From: an uncultured Synechococcus sp.
GTDB lineage: Bacteria > Cyanobacteriota > Cyanobacteriia > PCC-6307 > Cyanobiaceae
Assembly (NCBI GenBank): GCA_913040905.1
Contig: CAJWIC010000002.1
Span: 1 to 26,456, forward strand
Reading direction: 5' to 3'
DNA length: 26,456 nt
In this document: in pieces, positions 1-7,793 of the stretch
Layout of the letters: each line of letters opens with the position of its first letter
Position numbering within the stretch: position 1 is the first letter of the stretch
Made by a program: the position numbers and the translations under genes
The notes under the pieces: model-generated
Database searches by the model: none
The model's input: only the letters and a program-made list of their open reading frames with translations
Told to the model about the DNA's origin: nothing

Positions 1-1197
1 CGCTGGATGATCCGGATCTGCCGGCCCAACGAAATGCTGGTCGTCACGGGCAGCCGCAGCAATCAGGGTCAACAGGGGATAAAGGGCTACCGAGTGGTCG
101 CCAATGGAGGCTGGACCTTCGTCAAACCGATCCTGGAGACGGCACGCCGCATGGACGTGACCCTGCTGCCGGTGATGGTGGAGGTGAAGAACGCCTACTC
201 CAAGGGGGGGACCCCACTGAACATCCAGGCAATCGCCAATGTGAAAGTGAGCAGCGAACCTGAGGTTCGCAACAACGCCATCGAACGCTTCCTCGGGCGC
301 GACCGGGAAGAGATCGTGCAGGTTGCCAGGGAAAACCTGGAGGGCAACCTGCGGAGCGTGCTGGCCCAGCTCACCCCGGAAGAGGTCAATGAAGACCGGC
401 TCCGCTTTGCCGAACGGATCGCCGAAGACGTCGGCGATGACCTGCGGCGACTCGGCCTGCAGCTCGACACGTTCAAGATTCAGAGCGTGTCCGATGACGT
501 GGACTATCTGAACTCGATCAGCCGCCGGCGGGTGGCCCAGATCGTTCGGGACGCCGAAATCGCCGAAGCTGAGGCCATCGGTGAAGCCGAACGCAAGGAA
601 GCTGAAATGGAAGAGGTGGCGGAGGTGGTTCGCACCGAAGCCGAAACCGTTGTGCTGGAGAAGGACAACGCGGTGCGCACCAAGGTGGCCCAGATGGAGA
701 AGCAGGCCCGTTCCGAGGAGGAGCGCACCACCGCCGCGGAACTGGAAGCCAAAGCCAAGGCCCAGCAAAAGCTGCAGAAGGTGCGCTCGGAACTGGAGCG
801 ACTGAGGCTTCAGGCGGAGGAGGTGCTTCCGGCCCAGGCCAGTCAGAAGGCCCGGGAACTGCGCGCCAGGGGGCAGGCGGCAGCCACGGCAGAGGATGTG
901 AAGGCCAGCGCCCTTGTGAATGACCTGCTCACCCAGGTGTGGGAAGACGCAGGCAGCACCGCCGAACTGGTGTTCCTGCTGCAGCAGATCGAGATGGTGC
1001 TGGATCAGGCGACACGGTTGCCGTCACGCCTGACCCTGCATCGGGTCACCAGCCTCGATGGCAACGATGCCACCAGTCTCGCCAGTCTTGTGGCGCTGAA
1101 CCACGTCGTGGTGCGCCAGTTCTTTGAGCAGGTGAAAGAGATCCTCGGCATCGATCTGCTCGCCACCCTGTCCACCAATCAGCAAGGAGACCACTGA
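1..1197 (+). CDS. SPFH/band-7 (flotillin-like) protein, 5' end outside window
   Basis: SPFH (stomatin/prohibitin/flotillin) family protein; the family forms membrane-anchored oligomeric scaffolds. The frame is already open at base 1, and the paralog just downstream has a membrane anchor before the equivalent 'ICQPSEVL' segment, so the true start and N-terminal membrane segment lie upstream of the window and the ATG at 7 is probably internal. The visible part has the SPFH core (about residues 10-170 counted from that ATG, with 'YSKGG', 'NAIERFLG' and 'LEGNLR') and then a long Ala/Glu-rich coiled coil (about 175-300). It overlaps the next gene by one base (TGATG), so the two are translationally coupled and probably act in one complex. 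Family assignment is firm; the cellular role is not known from sequence. Confidence 0.85.
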   Translation, partial: RWMIRICRPNEMLVVTGSRSNQGQQGIKGYRVVANGGWTFVKPILETARRMDVTLLPVMVEVKNAYSKGGTPLNIQAIANVKVSSEPEVRNNAIERFLGRDREEIVQVARENLEGNLRSVLAQLTPEEVNEDRLRFAERIAEDVGDDLRRLGLQLDTFKIQSVSDDVDYLNSISRRRVAQIVRDAEIAEAEAIGEAERKEAEMEEVAEVVRTEAETVVLEKDNAVRTKVAQMEKQARSEEERTTAAELEAKAKAQQKLQKVRSELERLRLQAEEVLPAQASQKARELRARGQAAATAEDVKASALVNDLLTQVWEDAGSTAELVFLLQQIEMVLDQATRLPSRLTLHRVTSLDGNDATSLASLVALNHVVVRQFFEQVKEILGIDLLATLSTNQQGDH

Positions 1198-2408
1198 TGT
1201 TCATTGCCATCGGACTCACCGGCGCCGCAGGCATCTGGGCCTTTGTGGTGCTGCTTCGGCAGCTTTATTACATCTGTCAGCCCAGTGAGGTGCTGATTTT
1301 CGCCGGTCTGCGCCAGACCACCGGTAGCGGGCAGCGTGTCGGATACAGAACCGTTCGCGGCGGCAGCGCCCTGCGCATTCCCCTGCTGGAAGAGGTGATG
1401 CGGCTCGACCTCAGCAACATGATCATCGACCTCAAGGTGGACAATGCCTACTCCAAAGGAGGCATTCCGCTGAATGTCTCCGGAGTGGCGAACATCAAGA
1501 TCTCCGGTGACGAACCGGGAATCCACAACGCCATCGAACGCCTGATCGGCAAGGATCAGGACGAGATTCGCCATATCGCCAAGGAGACCCTGGAGGGCAA
1601 TCTGCGGGGGGTGATGGCCAGCCTGACGCCGGAGCAGCTCAACGAGGACAAGGTCACCTTCGCGCGCACCCTGCTCGAGGAGGCTGAGGACGACCTGCAG
1701 AAACTGGGACTGGTGCTCGACACCCTGCAGATTCAGAACATTTCGGATGACGTCCGCTACCTGGACTCCATCGGCCGGAAGCAACTGGTGGAGTTGAAGC
1801 GGGATTCCCGCATTGCTGAAGCGGAAGCCAAGTCGCAATCTGCGGTGAAGCAGGCCGAGAACGAACGGATCACAGCCCTCAGACGGCTCGACAAGGACCT
1901 GGCGATTGCCACCGCTGATGCGGAGAAACGGGTCAAGGATGCACTGACACGCCGGGAGGCTCTGGTGGCAGAGGTGCAGGCTCAGGTGGGAGCGGAGCTG
2001 GCCCGCGCCGAAGCTGAGCTGCCGGTGCAACAGGAACGGATCAAGCAGGTCACCCAGCAGCTCGAAGCGGATGTCATCGCTCCGGCGGAATCGGAATGCC
2101 AGACGATGATGGCGGAGGCCAAAGGCGAAGCCGCCACGATCGTCGAACAGGGACGCTCCCAGGCGGAGGGTCTGCAGGATCTGGTGGAATCGCTCAAGCG
2201 GTCCGGTGATGACGCCAAGCGCCTGTTTCTGCTGCAGAAACTGGAACCGCTGCTGAAGATGCTCAGCGACACCGTTCAACCGATCGAGGTGGAAGAGGTG
2301 AACCTGATCGGTGAGCGGGAGGGACAGATGAACCTGTCCCTGGCCACCCTGCTGAAGCAATTGCAGGACAGCACCGGCTTGCGGCTGCCTGTCAAAGAGA
2401 GCGAATGA
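1197..2408 (+). CDS. SPFH/band-7 (flotillin-like) protein, second tandem copy
   Basis: 403-residue SPFH protein, paralogous to the gene it overlaps by one base. An N-terminal membrane anchor (residues 2-25) is followed by the SPFH core with the same landmarks as its neighbour ('YSKGGIPLN', 'NAIERLIGKD', 'LEGNLRG', 'ISDDVRYLDSIGR') and a charged coiled coil to about residue 310. The start is set by an AGGAG at 1185-1189, inside the end of the upstream gene. Paralogous SPFH proteins made from coupled genes often build hetero-oligomeric rings at the inner membrane; that they do so here is inference. Confidence 0.87.
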   Translation: MFIAIGLTGAAGIWAFVVLLRQLYYICQPSEVLIFAGLRQTTGSGQRVGYRTVRGGSALRIPLLEEVMRLDLSNMIIDLKVDNAYSKGGIPLNVSGVANIKISGDEPGIHNAIERLIGKDQDEIRHIAKETLEGNLRGVMASLTPEQLNEDKVTFARTLLEEAEDDLQKLGLVLDTLQIQNISDDVRYLDSIGRKQLVELKRDSRIAEAEAKSQSAVKQAENERITALRRLDKDLAIATADAEKRVKDALTRREALVAEVQAQVGAELARAEAELPVQQERIKQVTQQLEADVIAPAESECQTMMAEAKGEAATIVEQGRSQAEGLQDLVESLKRSGDDAKRLFLLQKLEPLLKMLSDTVQPIEVEEVNLIGEREGQMNLSLATLLKQLQDSTGLRLPVKESE

Positions 2409-2463
2409 AACCGATCATCCAGCCACACCTTCGCCAGGATCAAGTGGCAAATCCAACCACTCC

Positions 2464-2709
2464 ATGTCGCGTGCCACCCGCCTGATCAACCGTCTGGACA
2501 AGGTGCTGGCCCGGCACGACAGCTTCGGCGACGATCCGGCAGCCTTCGTGGACAGCGTGTTCGCCGAAATCGAAGAGCAGCTTGAGCTGGTCAAGGCCAA
2601 GTCGAAGCCCGAACACTGGGCTGAGATTTATGTGGAGCGGGATCGCGCCCGGATCAAGGAACAGGTGCTCAACCGGGTCATGGCCCGGGGCGCTGAATCA
2701 ATCGATTAG
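2464..2709 (+). CDS. small charged hypothetical protein (81 aa)
   Basis: 81-residue, highly charged, predicted helical soluble protein with no signal peptide or membrane segment; family not recognised. It starts 55 bases after the SPFH pair on the same strand and could be the last gene of that operon. Its stop overlaps the stop of mntA on the other strand by a few bases (tail to tail), leaving no room for a separate terminator. The internal 'AEIYVERDRARIKEQVLNRVM' region looks like ordinary protein, and no competing frame is as convincing. Confidence 0.7.
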   Translation: MSRATRLINRLDKVLARHDSFGDDPAAFVDSVFAEIEEQLELVKAKSKPEHWAEIYVERDRARIKEQVLNRVMARGAESID

Positions 2710-3461
2710 AGGGAATCGTCGCTGGAACTGTTGCCGGTCAGCAGATCCGGCGGCAAGCCGCCGAAGGTCATGGCCAGGTTCTCCGGAGTGAACACTTCGG
2801 AGGTCTCGCCATAGGCAAGAACGGTTTTGTTGATCAGCACCACGAGATCGCAGAACTCCCGCACGTGACTGAGGTCGTGGGTGGAGATCAGGATCGTGCG
2901 ACCGTCCTCGCGGAACTGCATGAACAGCTCCGCCATCAGCTTTTCGGTGCGCACATCCACGCCGTTGAAGGGCTCATCCAGCAGCAGCACATCGGCACGC
3001 TGCGCGATCGCCCGCGCCAGAAAGGCGCGTTTGCGCTGTCCACCGGAGAGGGCTCCGATCGGCCTTGAGCGGAGGTCAAACAGCTCCACCCGCTTCAGGG
3101 CATCGCGGACCGCTACACGATCGCTCGTTCGGGGGATGCGCAGCAGATTCATGGCGCCGTAGCGCCCCATCATCACCACATCCCAGACGGAGACGGGGAA
3201 CTGACTGTCGATCCCCTCGCTCTGGGGCACATAGGCCACCGACTGCTGACGCTGGGCTTCAGCCACCGAGGCACCGTTGATGCGAATGCGGCCGCGGGAA
3301 GGGCGCACAAAGCCTGTGAGTGCTTTGAACAGGGTGGACTTGCCGGAACCGTTCATGCCCACCAGGCCGCAGATGCACCCTGCAGGCAGGTGAAGACTGG
3401 CGTCATAAAGCGCCACGGTGCCGTTGTAGTCAACGCAGAGCTGATCCGCCTCGATCCGCAT
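2706..3461 (-). CDS. mntA: Mn(II)-type ABC transporter ATP-binding protein
   Basis: 251-residue ATPase of the metal ABC importer family (MntA/SitB/ZnuC type) that powers uptake of the metal delivered by MntC. All motifs are intact: Walker A GMNGSGKST (35-43), Q-loop Gln80, signature LSGGQ (138-142), Walker B ending LLLDEP (159-164) and switch His195. The ATG overlaps the mntC stop by one base, so the pair is translationally coupled. In Synechocystis the order is mntC-mntA-mntB, but no permease gene follows here; the next gene is convergent. A zinc transporter ATPase would look similar; the manganese assignment rests on mntC. Confidence 0.85.
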   Translation of the reverse strand: MRIEADQLCVDYNGTVALYDASLHLPAGCICGLVGMNGSGKSTLFKALTGFVRPSRGRIRINGASVAEAQRQQSVAYVPQSEGIDSQFPVSVWDVVMMGRYGAMNLLRIPRTSDRVAVRDALKRVELFDLRSRPIGALSGGQRKRAFLARAIAQRADVLLLDEPFNGVDVRTEKLMAELFMQFREDGRTILISTHDLSHVREFCDLVVLINKTVLAYGETSEVFTPENLAMTFGGLPPDLLTGNSSSDDSL

Positions 3462-4396
3462 CAGCGCTGCACCTCCAGTAGTCCACGTCTGATCAGAGCA
3501 ACATTGTGGCGTTGCAGGTCGAGCAGAGAGGCGGCGGGTCCGTCCGCCTCCGAGAGCGAATCAACATAGAAACTGCCGCCGAAGCGGGCCCCAGCAGCGG
3601 CGGCCACCTCCCGCTGCGCCTTATCGGAGACAGTGCTTTCGCAATAGATCGTGGGAATGTCACGCTCCCGAACGGTCGCGATCAGCCGGGCCATGCGCTT
3701 CGGTGTGACCTGACTCTCCGCATTCACAGGCCAGAGATAGGCCTCCTCAAAGCCATAGTCCTGGGCCAGATAGGAGAAGGCACCTTCACAGGTCACCAAC
3801 AGACGACGCTGGGGAGGAATGGTGGCGAGGGCATCGCGCAGTTCCTGATCCAGCTGCTGGAGCTCAGCCTTGTAGGCAGCGGCATTGGCTTCGAACTGTG
3901 CAGCGCCGGCAGGATCGAGGTCGGAAAAAGCATTCAATAACCGATCCACGTAGTGGATCGTCCGCTGCGGCGACATCCAGGCGTGGGGATTGGGCTTACC
4001 GGCGTAGGCATCTTCCGTGATCAGAAGCGGTTGCATCCCCTCCGAGAGGGTGAGGGTGGCCACCTCGCCAGCGGCGGCCGTGAAACGACGGAACCAGAGC
4101 TCCAGGCCGAGACCGTTTTCAACGATCAGATCAGCTGAACTGGCCCGTTCGATATCGCTGGGGGTGGGCTGGTAGCCGTGGATTTCCGCACCCGGTTTGA
4201 CGATGGAGCGCACCTGCAGGCGGTCGCCGGCAACGTTGCGGGCCAGGTCGGCCAGCACGGTGAAGCTGGTGAGAACCGTTGGTCTGGGATCCGATTGCTG
4301 TTTCTGCGCATCGCGGCGGCTGCACCCTGCCGCCGCGACCAGGGCCAGCAGCAGCAGGTGACAGGCCTGCCGCCACAACCGATCCAATGGCGTCAT
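3461..4396 (-). CDS. mntC: Mn(II)-binding lipoprotein of ABC transporter
   Basis: 311-residue cluster-A1 metal-binding lipoprotein that captures Mn(II) in the periplasm for import. It has a signal peptide with lipobox ending at Cys25 (LVAAAGC). Likely ligands His73 (EIHGYQPTP), His138 (NPHAWMSP), Glu204 (CEGAFSY) and Asp279 (YVDSLS) each fall exactly 16 residues before the ligands I recall for Synechocystis MntC (89, 154, 220, 295). Cys203 and Cys252 match its regulatory disulfide. This pattern and the lack of a His-rich loop favour manganese over zinc. I chose the ATG at 4396; a TTG two codons upstream is possible. First gene of the mntC-mntA operon, divergent from nth with about 65 bases between. 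Confidence 0.88.
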   Translation of the reverse strand: MTPLDRLWRQACHLLLLALVAAAGCSRRDAQKQQSDPRPTVLTSFTVLADLARNVAGDRLQVRSIVKPGAEIHGYQPTPSDIERASSADLIVENGLGLELWFRRFTAAAGEVATLTLSEGMQPLLITEDAYAGKPNPHAWMSPQRTIHYVDRLLNAFSDLDPAGAAQFEANAAAYKAELQQLDQELRDALATIPPQRRLLVTCEGAFSYLAQDYGFEEAYLWPVNAESQVTPKRMARLIATVRERDIPTIYCESTVSDKAQREVAAAAGARFGGSFYVDSLSEADGPAASLLDLQRHNVALIRRGLLEVQR

Positions 4397-4461
4397 AAAC
4401 AACGAAACAACAACACCTCTTCACACCGGGCATCATTGCCTGGGAACCACCTCTTAGGTCC

Positions 4462-5115
4462 ATGCGCAAGAAGGAACGGGCGCAAGTGGTGCTGCAGCGG
4501 CTCAACGAACGCTATCCGGAAACACCGGTGCCCCTGGACCACTGTGATCCATTCACCTTGCTGATTGCGGTGCTGCTCAGCGCCCAATGCACCGACAAAA
4601 AAGTGAACGAGGTGACCCCGGCCCTGTTCGCGGCCGGGCCCGACCCAGAGGCCATGGCCGAACTGGAGGAGGAGGAGATCCTCAAGTACATCCGCCAGCT
4701 TGGCCTGGCGAAGACCAAAGCCAGGAATGTGCGCCGGCTTGCCCAGTTGCTGCTGGAGCGTCACAACGGCGAGGTCCCCCAGAGTTTCGAGGCACTGGAA
4801 TCACTTCCTGGCGTTGGCCACAAAACCGCCAGCGTGGTGATGTCCCAGGCGTTCGGTGTACCGGCCTTCCCCGTGGATACGCATATCCATCGTCTGGCGC
4901 AGCGCTGGGGGCTGAGCAGCGGCGAGAACGTGCAGCGCACCGAACGGGATCTCAAGGCTTTGTTTCCTCGAGACGCCTGGAATCGACTGCACCTTCAGAT
5001 CATTTTCTATGGGCGGGAGTTCTGCACTGCCCGTGGCTGCGACGGCCGGATCTGCCCAATGTGCAAGGAGCTGTACCCGAACCGCCGCAAACCGTTCATC
5101 ACCCGCAAGGCCTGA
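4462..5115 (+). CDS. nth: endonuclease III (DNA glycosylase/AP lyase)
   Basis: 217-residue endonuclease III, which removes oxidised pyrimidines and cleaves abasic sites in base excision repair. The helix-hairpin-helix 'LPGVGHKTA' (115-123) carries catalytic Lys121, and Asp139 in 'VDTHIHR' is the second catalytic residue; both match E. coli Lys120 and Asp138. The C-terminal cluster loop has four cysteines (188, 193, 198, 201) spaced C-x4-C-x4-C-x2-C instead of the E. coli C-x6-C-x2-C-x5-C. Its TGA directly abuts the ferredoxin stop on the other strand (TGATCA). A MutY-type enzyme is excluded by length and the catalytic Lys. Confidence 0.92.
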   Translation: MRKKERAQVVLQRLNERYPETPVPLDHCDPFTLLIAVLLSAQCTDKKVNEVTPALFAAGPDPEAMAELEEEEILKYIRQLGLAKTKARNVRRLAQLLLERHNGEVPQSFEALESLPGVGHKTASVVMSQAFGVPAFPVDTHIHRLAQRWGLSSGENVQRTERDLKALFPRDAWNRLHLQIIFYGREFCTARGCDGRICPMCKELYPNRRKPFITRKA

Positions 5116-5400
5116 TCAGTGGAGGTCGTCCTCGGCGTTGGCCTTGATGCTGCAGTCGCTGGTGGGATAGCTGACGCAGAGCAAAGCAAAACCCTGACCG
5201 ATCTGATCGTCGTCGAGGAAGCTCTGATCGGTCTGGTCAACGGAACCACTCAGCAACTTGCCAGCGCAGGTGGAGCAGGCACCAGCACGGCAGGAGTAAG
5301 GCAGATCTACGCCAGCTTCTTCAGCGGCATCGAGGATGTAGACGTCGTCGGCGCACTCGAACGTCGAACCGCCTTCAATGCTGATCTTGTAGGAGGCCAT
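5116..5400 (-). CDS. petF: plant-type [2Fe-2S] ferredoxin
   Basis: 94-residue soluble ferredoxin of the photosynthetic type, which carries electrons from photosystem I to FNR and other acceptors. Cluster ligands are Cys37, Cys42, Cys45 and Cys75 ([11 protein letters not shown] ... [11 protein letters not shown]), and the [10 protein letters not shown] segment and acidic C-terminus are typical. Length is close to the usual 97-99. Starts at ATG 5400. It could share transcripts with the kinase gene upstream on the same strand (82-base gap), though a core-gene promoter in that gap is as likely; a GATAGT resembling a -10 element is present there. Confidence 0.92.
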   Translation of the reverse strand: MASYKISIEGGSTFECADDVYILDAAEEAGVDLPYSCRAGACSTCAGKLLSGSVDQTDQSFLDDDQIGQGFALLCVSYPTSDCSIKANAEDDLH

Positions 5401-5482
5401 TCAGTCAGAAAGGAACTATCCGCTTGTTAGCGGCGTTGAGCACGACGTGCCGTGCCAACCAAGACAACGTCCGGGTCTCCAG

Positions 5483-6094
5483 TCAGACCTTGCCAGAACC
5501 AGGCGAGCCCAGCAGGTCGAGAACCTGGCCGAGCCCCTTGTTCTGATCGCGGATCACAACACTGGCGTTCCGTTTCAAGGGCTCGATGAACTGGCGTTCC
5601 CCAGGCAGCATCTCCCGCAACATCTGACGGACCACGTAGCGGGGGGAGCGATGGCGATCGCGAACATCCCGGCGCAGACGTCGCCACAGTCGCCACGGAA
5701 CGGACTCCTCCAGATAAACCACACCGCTGAAGGGGAAATCGTTCACCAGATGCTGCGGTCCGTAGGCACCCTCCAGAAGGATGACGTCATAGGTGGTTGC
5801 GATCGGCCGACGCTGGACGCAGCGGGTGCGCATGTCGTAGAGGCGCAAGGTCTGAGCCTGGCCCTGTCGCGCCGCGGAGAGGTCAGCCCGCAAGGCCTGG
5901 TCATCAATCGCATCGGCGGTGTCGTACCCGAACAGCGGGTGGGGGGTCCAATCCTGGCGGTAGTAATCGTCGCAGGCGATCAGCAGAGGCGAACGACCAC
6001 TGGCCTGCAGGGCCCTGGAAAGCGAGGCGGCAAAAGTGGTTTTCCCGGCCGCAGATGGACCGCAGATGCAGAGGACAGGCAATGCCGGGGTCAT
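5483..6094 (-). CDS. P-loop kinase, uridine kinase-like
   Basis: 203-residue P-loop NTPase of the uridine kinase/phosphoribulokinase superfamily. Walker A GPSAAGKT is at residues 12-19, followed by a 'LLIACDDYYR' strand typical of uridine kinase, where the Asp binds substrate and Mg; 'YDVILLEGAYG' resembles the Walker B/DExD strand. A basic stretch 'RLWRRLRRDVRDR' matches the Arg-rich lid of these kinases. The likely reaction is ATP-dependent phosphorylation of uridine/cytidine, but the exact substrate is unproven. Divergent from the DUF4278 gene. Confidence 0.7.
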   Translation of the reverse strand: MTPALPVLCICGPSAAGKTTFAASLSRALQASGRSPLLIACDDYYRQDWTPHPLFGYDTADAIDDQALRADLSAARQGQAQTLRLYDMRTRCVQRRPIATTYDVILLEGAYGPQHLVNDFPFSGVVYLEESVPWRLWRRLRRDVRDRHRSPRYVVRQMLREMLPGERQFIEPLKRNASVVIRDQNKGLGQVLDLLGSPGSGKV

Positions 6095-6138
6095 GGCTGC
6101 ATGCTGACAGGATCAATCCCGGCCCAAAACCGCAATTG

Positions 6139-6168
6139 GTAGCCGTTGCTACAGAAACAAGCTATGAT
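6139..6168 (+). promoter_or_regulatory. GTAGC-CGTT-GCTAC palindrome and possible -10 box
   Basis: A 5-bp inverted repeat GTAGC/GCTAC with a 4-base centre (6139-6152) precedes TATGAT (6163-6168), a plausible -10 element for the DUF4278 gene; no good -35 box is seen. Nearly the same palindrome lies upstream of the other DUF4278 gene at 21600-21613. Confidence 0.4.
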
Positions 6169-6180
6169 TCGGACACGTTG

Positions 6181-6198
6181 AGCTTCATCCATGAAGCT
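6181..6198 (+). promoter_or_regulatory. leader hairpin upstream of DUF4278 gene
   Basis: Perfect 8-bp inverted repeat AGCTTCAT/ATGAAGCT around CC. If transcription starts just after the TATGAT at 6163-6168, this hairpin forms at the very 5' end of the mRNA, where it could stabilise the transcript or affect translation. It has no U-run, so it is not a terminator. Confidence 0.4.
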
Positions 6199-6251
6199 GC
6201 AGTCAGACCCATGCCAGGCAACGGGGGCACGGGCGCTGAAAAGGTGATGCC

Positions 6252-6497
6252 ATGAACACCCTTCAACTGATCAAAGCCCGCACCTCCCGCACCCGGGCCA
6301 TGCAACGGGCGCGCCTGCAGATGGCCAAAGCCTTCGGCAGTGCCGACCACACCGATGCCACCCACACCCCTCTGGGCTCTGTCAACAAGCCACAGCTGCG
6401 CTACCGCGGCGTTGCTTACAACCCTGTTCGACAGGAGCAGGAAGCCACCGGTGGACGCAACCTTCGATACCGCGGCGTGAGCTACGGCGTGTATTGA
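6252..6497 (+). CDS. DUF4278 protein with two YRG motifs
   Basis: 81-residue basic protein. A positively charged N-terminal helix (1-28) leads to two copies of the cyanobacterial DUF4278 motif, 'LRYRGVAYNP' (about 50-59) and 'LRYRGVSYGVY' at the very C-terminus. Function is unknown. It is monocistronic: own leader with hairpin, an AAAAGGTG ribosome site just before the ATG, and a strong terminator 19 bases after the stop. Two shorter YRG proteins occur later in the window. The short motif is diagnostic, so the family call is fairly safe. Confidence 0.75.
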   Translation: MNTLQLIKARTSRTRAMQRARLQMAKAFGSADHTDATHTPLGSVNKPQLRYRGVAYNPVRQEQEATGGRNLRYRGVSYGVY

Positions 6498-6515
6498 TGC
6501 CCTCAACAACACTGA

Positions 6516-6540
6516 GCGGGGGAGAACCCCCGCTTTTTTT
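6516..6540 (+). terminator. Rho-independent terminator of the DUF4278 gene
   Basis: 7-bp stem GCGGGGG/CCCCCGC with AGAA loop followed by seven T. Confidence 0.9.
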
Positions 6541-6544
6541 GTAA

Positions 6545-6679
6545 TCAGCCCTTGGGAACAAACGCCTGGGATGCCGCAACGAGCAAGCCGGTGATCAGCA
6601 GGGCAGGCAGGATGACCGTCGGACCACCTGGGGCCGTTTGAGAGGCGAACAGCAGCATGTTGAACGAAGCCGAAGCCAT
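6545..6679 (-). CDS. single-pass membrane microprotein (44 aa)
   Basis: 44-residue protein read on the minus strand: a short N-terminus, one hydrophobic segment (about 21-39, 'TVILPALLITGLLVAASQAF') and a VPKG end. No family recognised. It is convergent with the DUF4278 gene, and its stop lies just beyond that gene's terminator. A GAGG about 10 bases upstream may be the ribosome site. Such tiny proteins are common in marine picocyanobacteria, but no direct proof is visible here. Confidence 0.6.
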   Translation of the reverse strand: MASASFNMLLFASQTAPGGPTVILPALLITGLLVAASQAFVPKG

Positions 6680-6750
6680 CACACTGGCAGGCCTCGATCA
6701 GGTTTCAGCAAAGCAGTCACGCTTCTGAACGAGGTGGCCGTCATCAAGAG

Positions 6751-6948
6751 TCAACAGGAAACGATCACCGGGAAAAGAAACAATTCGCCCTGAACAGGAG
6801 CAGCGGAGCGGGGCGATTCCAGCTTGCGGCCTGAACAGCGATGCGGGCGAGGCGCAACAGCCTCCCCCAGCATTTTGCGGGGATGAATTATCGACTCCCG
6901 CATCCAGGCATCGGCACGGAAGGTGGCGTAGGGAGAGCTGCTGGCCAT
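6751..6948 (-). CDS. possible small hypothetical protein (65 aa)
   Basis: 65-residue frame with a GAGG about 5 bases before the ATG, the best argument for it. Sequence is Pro/Arg/Ser-rich, with no recognised domain. The C-terminal half has low-complexity character, so it could be a chance frame. Confidence 0.35.
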   Translation of the reverse strand: MASSSPYATFRADAWMRESIIHPRKMLGEAVAPRPHRCSGRKLESPRSAAPVQGELFLFPVIVSC

Positions 6949-7006
6949 GGAGACCTCACTGGTACGCCTGTTCTAGTGCGTCTGTACTACTGCGTCAACG
7001 GTTGGC

Positions 7007-7186
7007 TCAGATTCCGCAGCCACCGTCGACATTGCCGCTGTCGTCGTGGATCTGCTTCAGACGTTTCAACAGATCCGGATCACCGACGATGACGCGACGG
7101 CGGCCGTCCACCCCCATGTAGGTGAGCTGGCCCTGCTCATTCACCACCAGGGCCGTCAGCGGAGTCACGGTTGGTTGCTGGTCCAT
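7007..7186 (-). CDS. small hypothetical protein (59 aa)
   Basis: 59-residue protein whose body ('LVVNEQGQLTYMGVDGRRRVIVGDPDLLKRLKQI') has a beta-rich then helical character and ends '...VDGGCGI'. Too short for most gene finders but clearly protein-like in amino-acid composition and GC3. No family recognised. It stands alone, followed after about 60 bases by the possible 65-aa gene on the same strand. Confidence 0.6.
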   Translation of the reverse strand: MDQQPTVTPLTALVVNEQGQLTYMGVDGRRRVIVGDPDLLKRLKQIHDDSGNVDGGCGI

Positions 7187-7793
7187 GAATCAGCGACGCA
7201 GTTGATTTAAGTGAAACAACCCATGCCATCAAAGGCTGTCCACGCTGCACTGACAGCAGATCCGTGTTTTCGTGATGACCTCATGCCCATGGCCCCGTCG
7301 TCGCGCACCGATTGATCGTCTGCGGGACTGGTGGACGCCGCCTCAACGCCAGTCGATATCAACCACCAGGGATGTGGAGGGGCAACAACAGTTCTGGAGA
7401 ACATTGATGCAGGGGGGGTTCTGGCTTTCCTGACACCAAAACACGATCACCAATCAGCTGGATCGGGATTGATCAGAAGCTGTGAACCTTGAATCAATCC
7501 ACGAATTTGGCATCAGTTTTCACAGCTTTTCCACAAGCGGGAATCTCCAGGATGCCTGTGCCATGAAGGGTCTTGTTGCTGGCAGGGGAAAACCCCTTTT
7601 CCCCTTGACGAAGCGGGAGAGCGACCTGTAGTTCAACGCACGTCATTCACCAGAACGATTGCAAACACTGAGCTTGCCCCCAGCGAGACCGTCCGTGCCC
7701 AGCAACTTGCCGGGTTTTGACGAAGCGACAGTCAACGTGCGGAGATGGAGCGGAGAACGTGAAAGGACGGACTTGCTGACCACCCCCGATTCC
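7187..7793 (+). other. 607-base stretch without a confident gene
   Basis: Weak short frames exist (for example ATG 7223-7315, 30 aa, and GTG 7331-7492, 53 aa) but none is convincing. The notable content is two DnaA-box-like sequences at 7517-7535 and a GGGG-AAAA-CCCC-TTTT hairpin at 7584-7600 that resembles a weak terminator. Confidence 0.5.
7517..7535 (+). promoter_or_regulatory. tandem DnaA-box-like sites
   Basis: TTTTCACA at 7517-7524 and TTTTCCACA at 7527-7535, starting exactly 10 bases apart and so on the same helix face. TTTTCCACA is the form I recall as the cyanobacterial DnaA box. A third perfect copy lies on the minus strand at 7811-7819, within the DUF2811 gene. No origin genes are visible nearby. 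Confidence 0.35.

Noticed and set aside
195..2360. Long open frames antisense to the SPFH genes (up to 393 codons)
   Set aside because: They mirror the coiled-coil codon pattern of strong genes on the plus strand, are Leu/Arg/Gln or Ser/Arg biased and have no domain.
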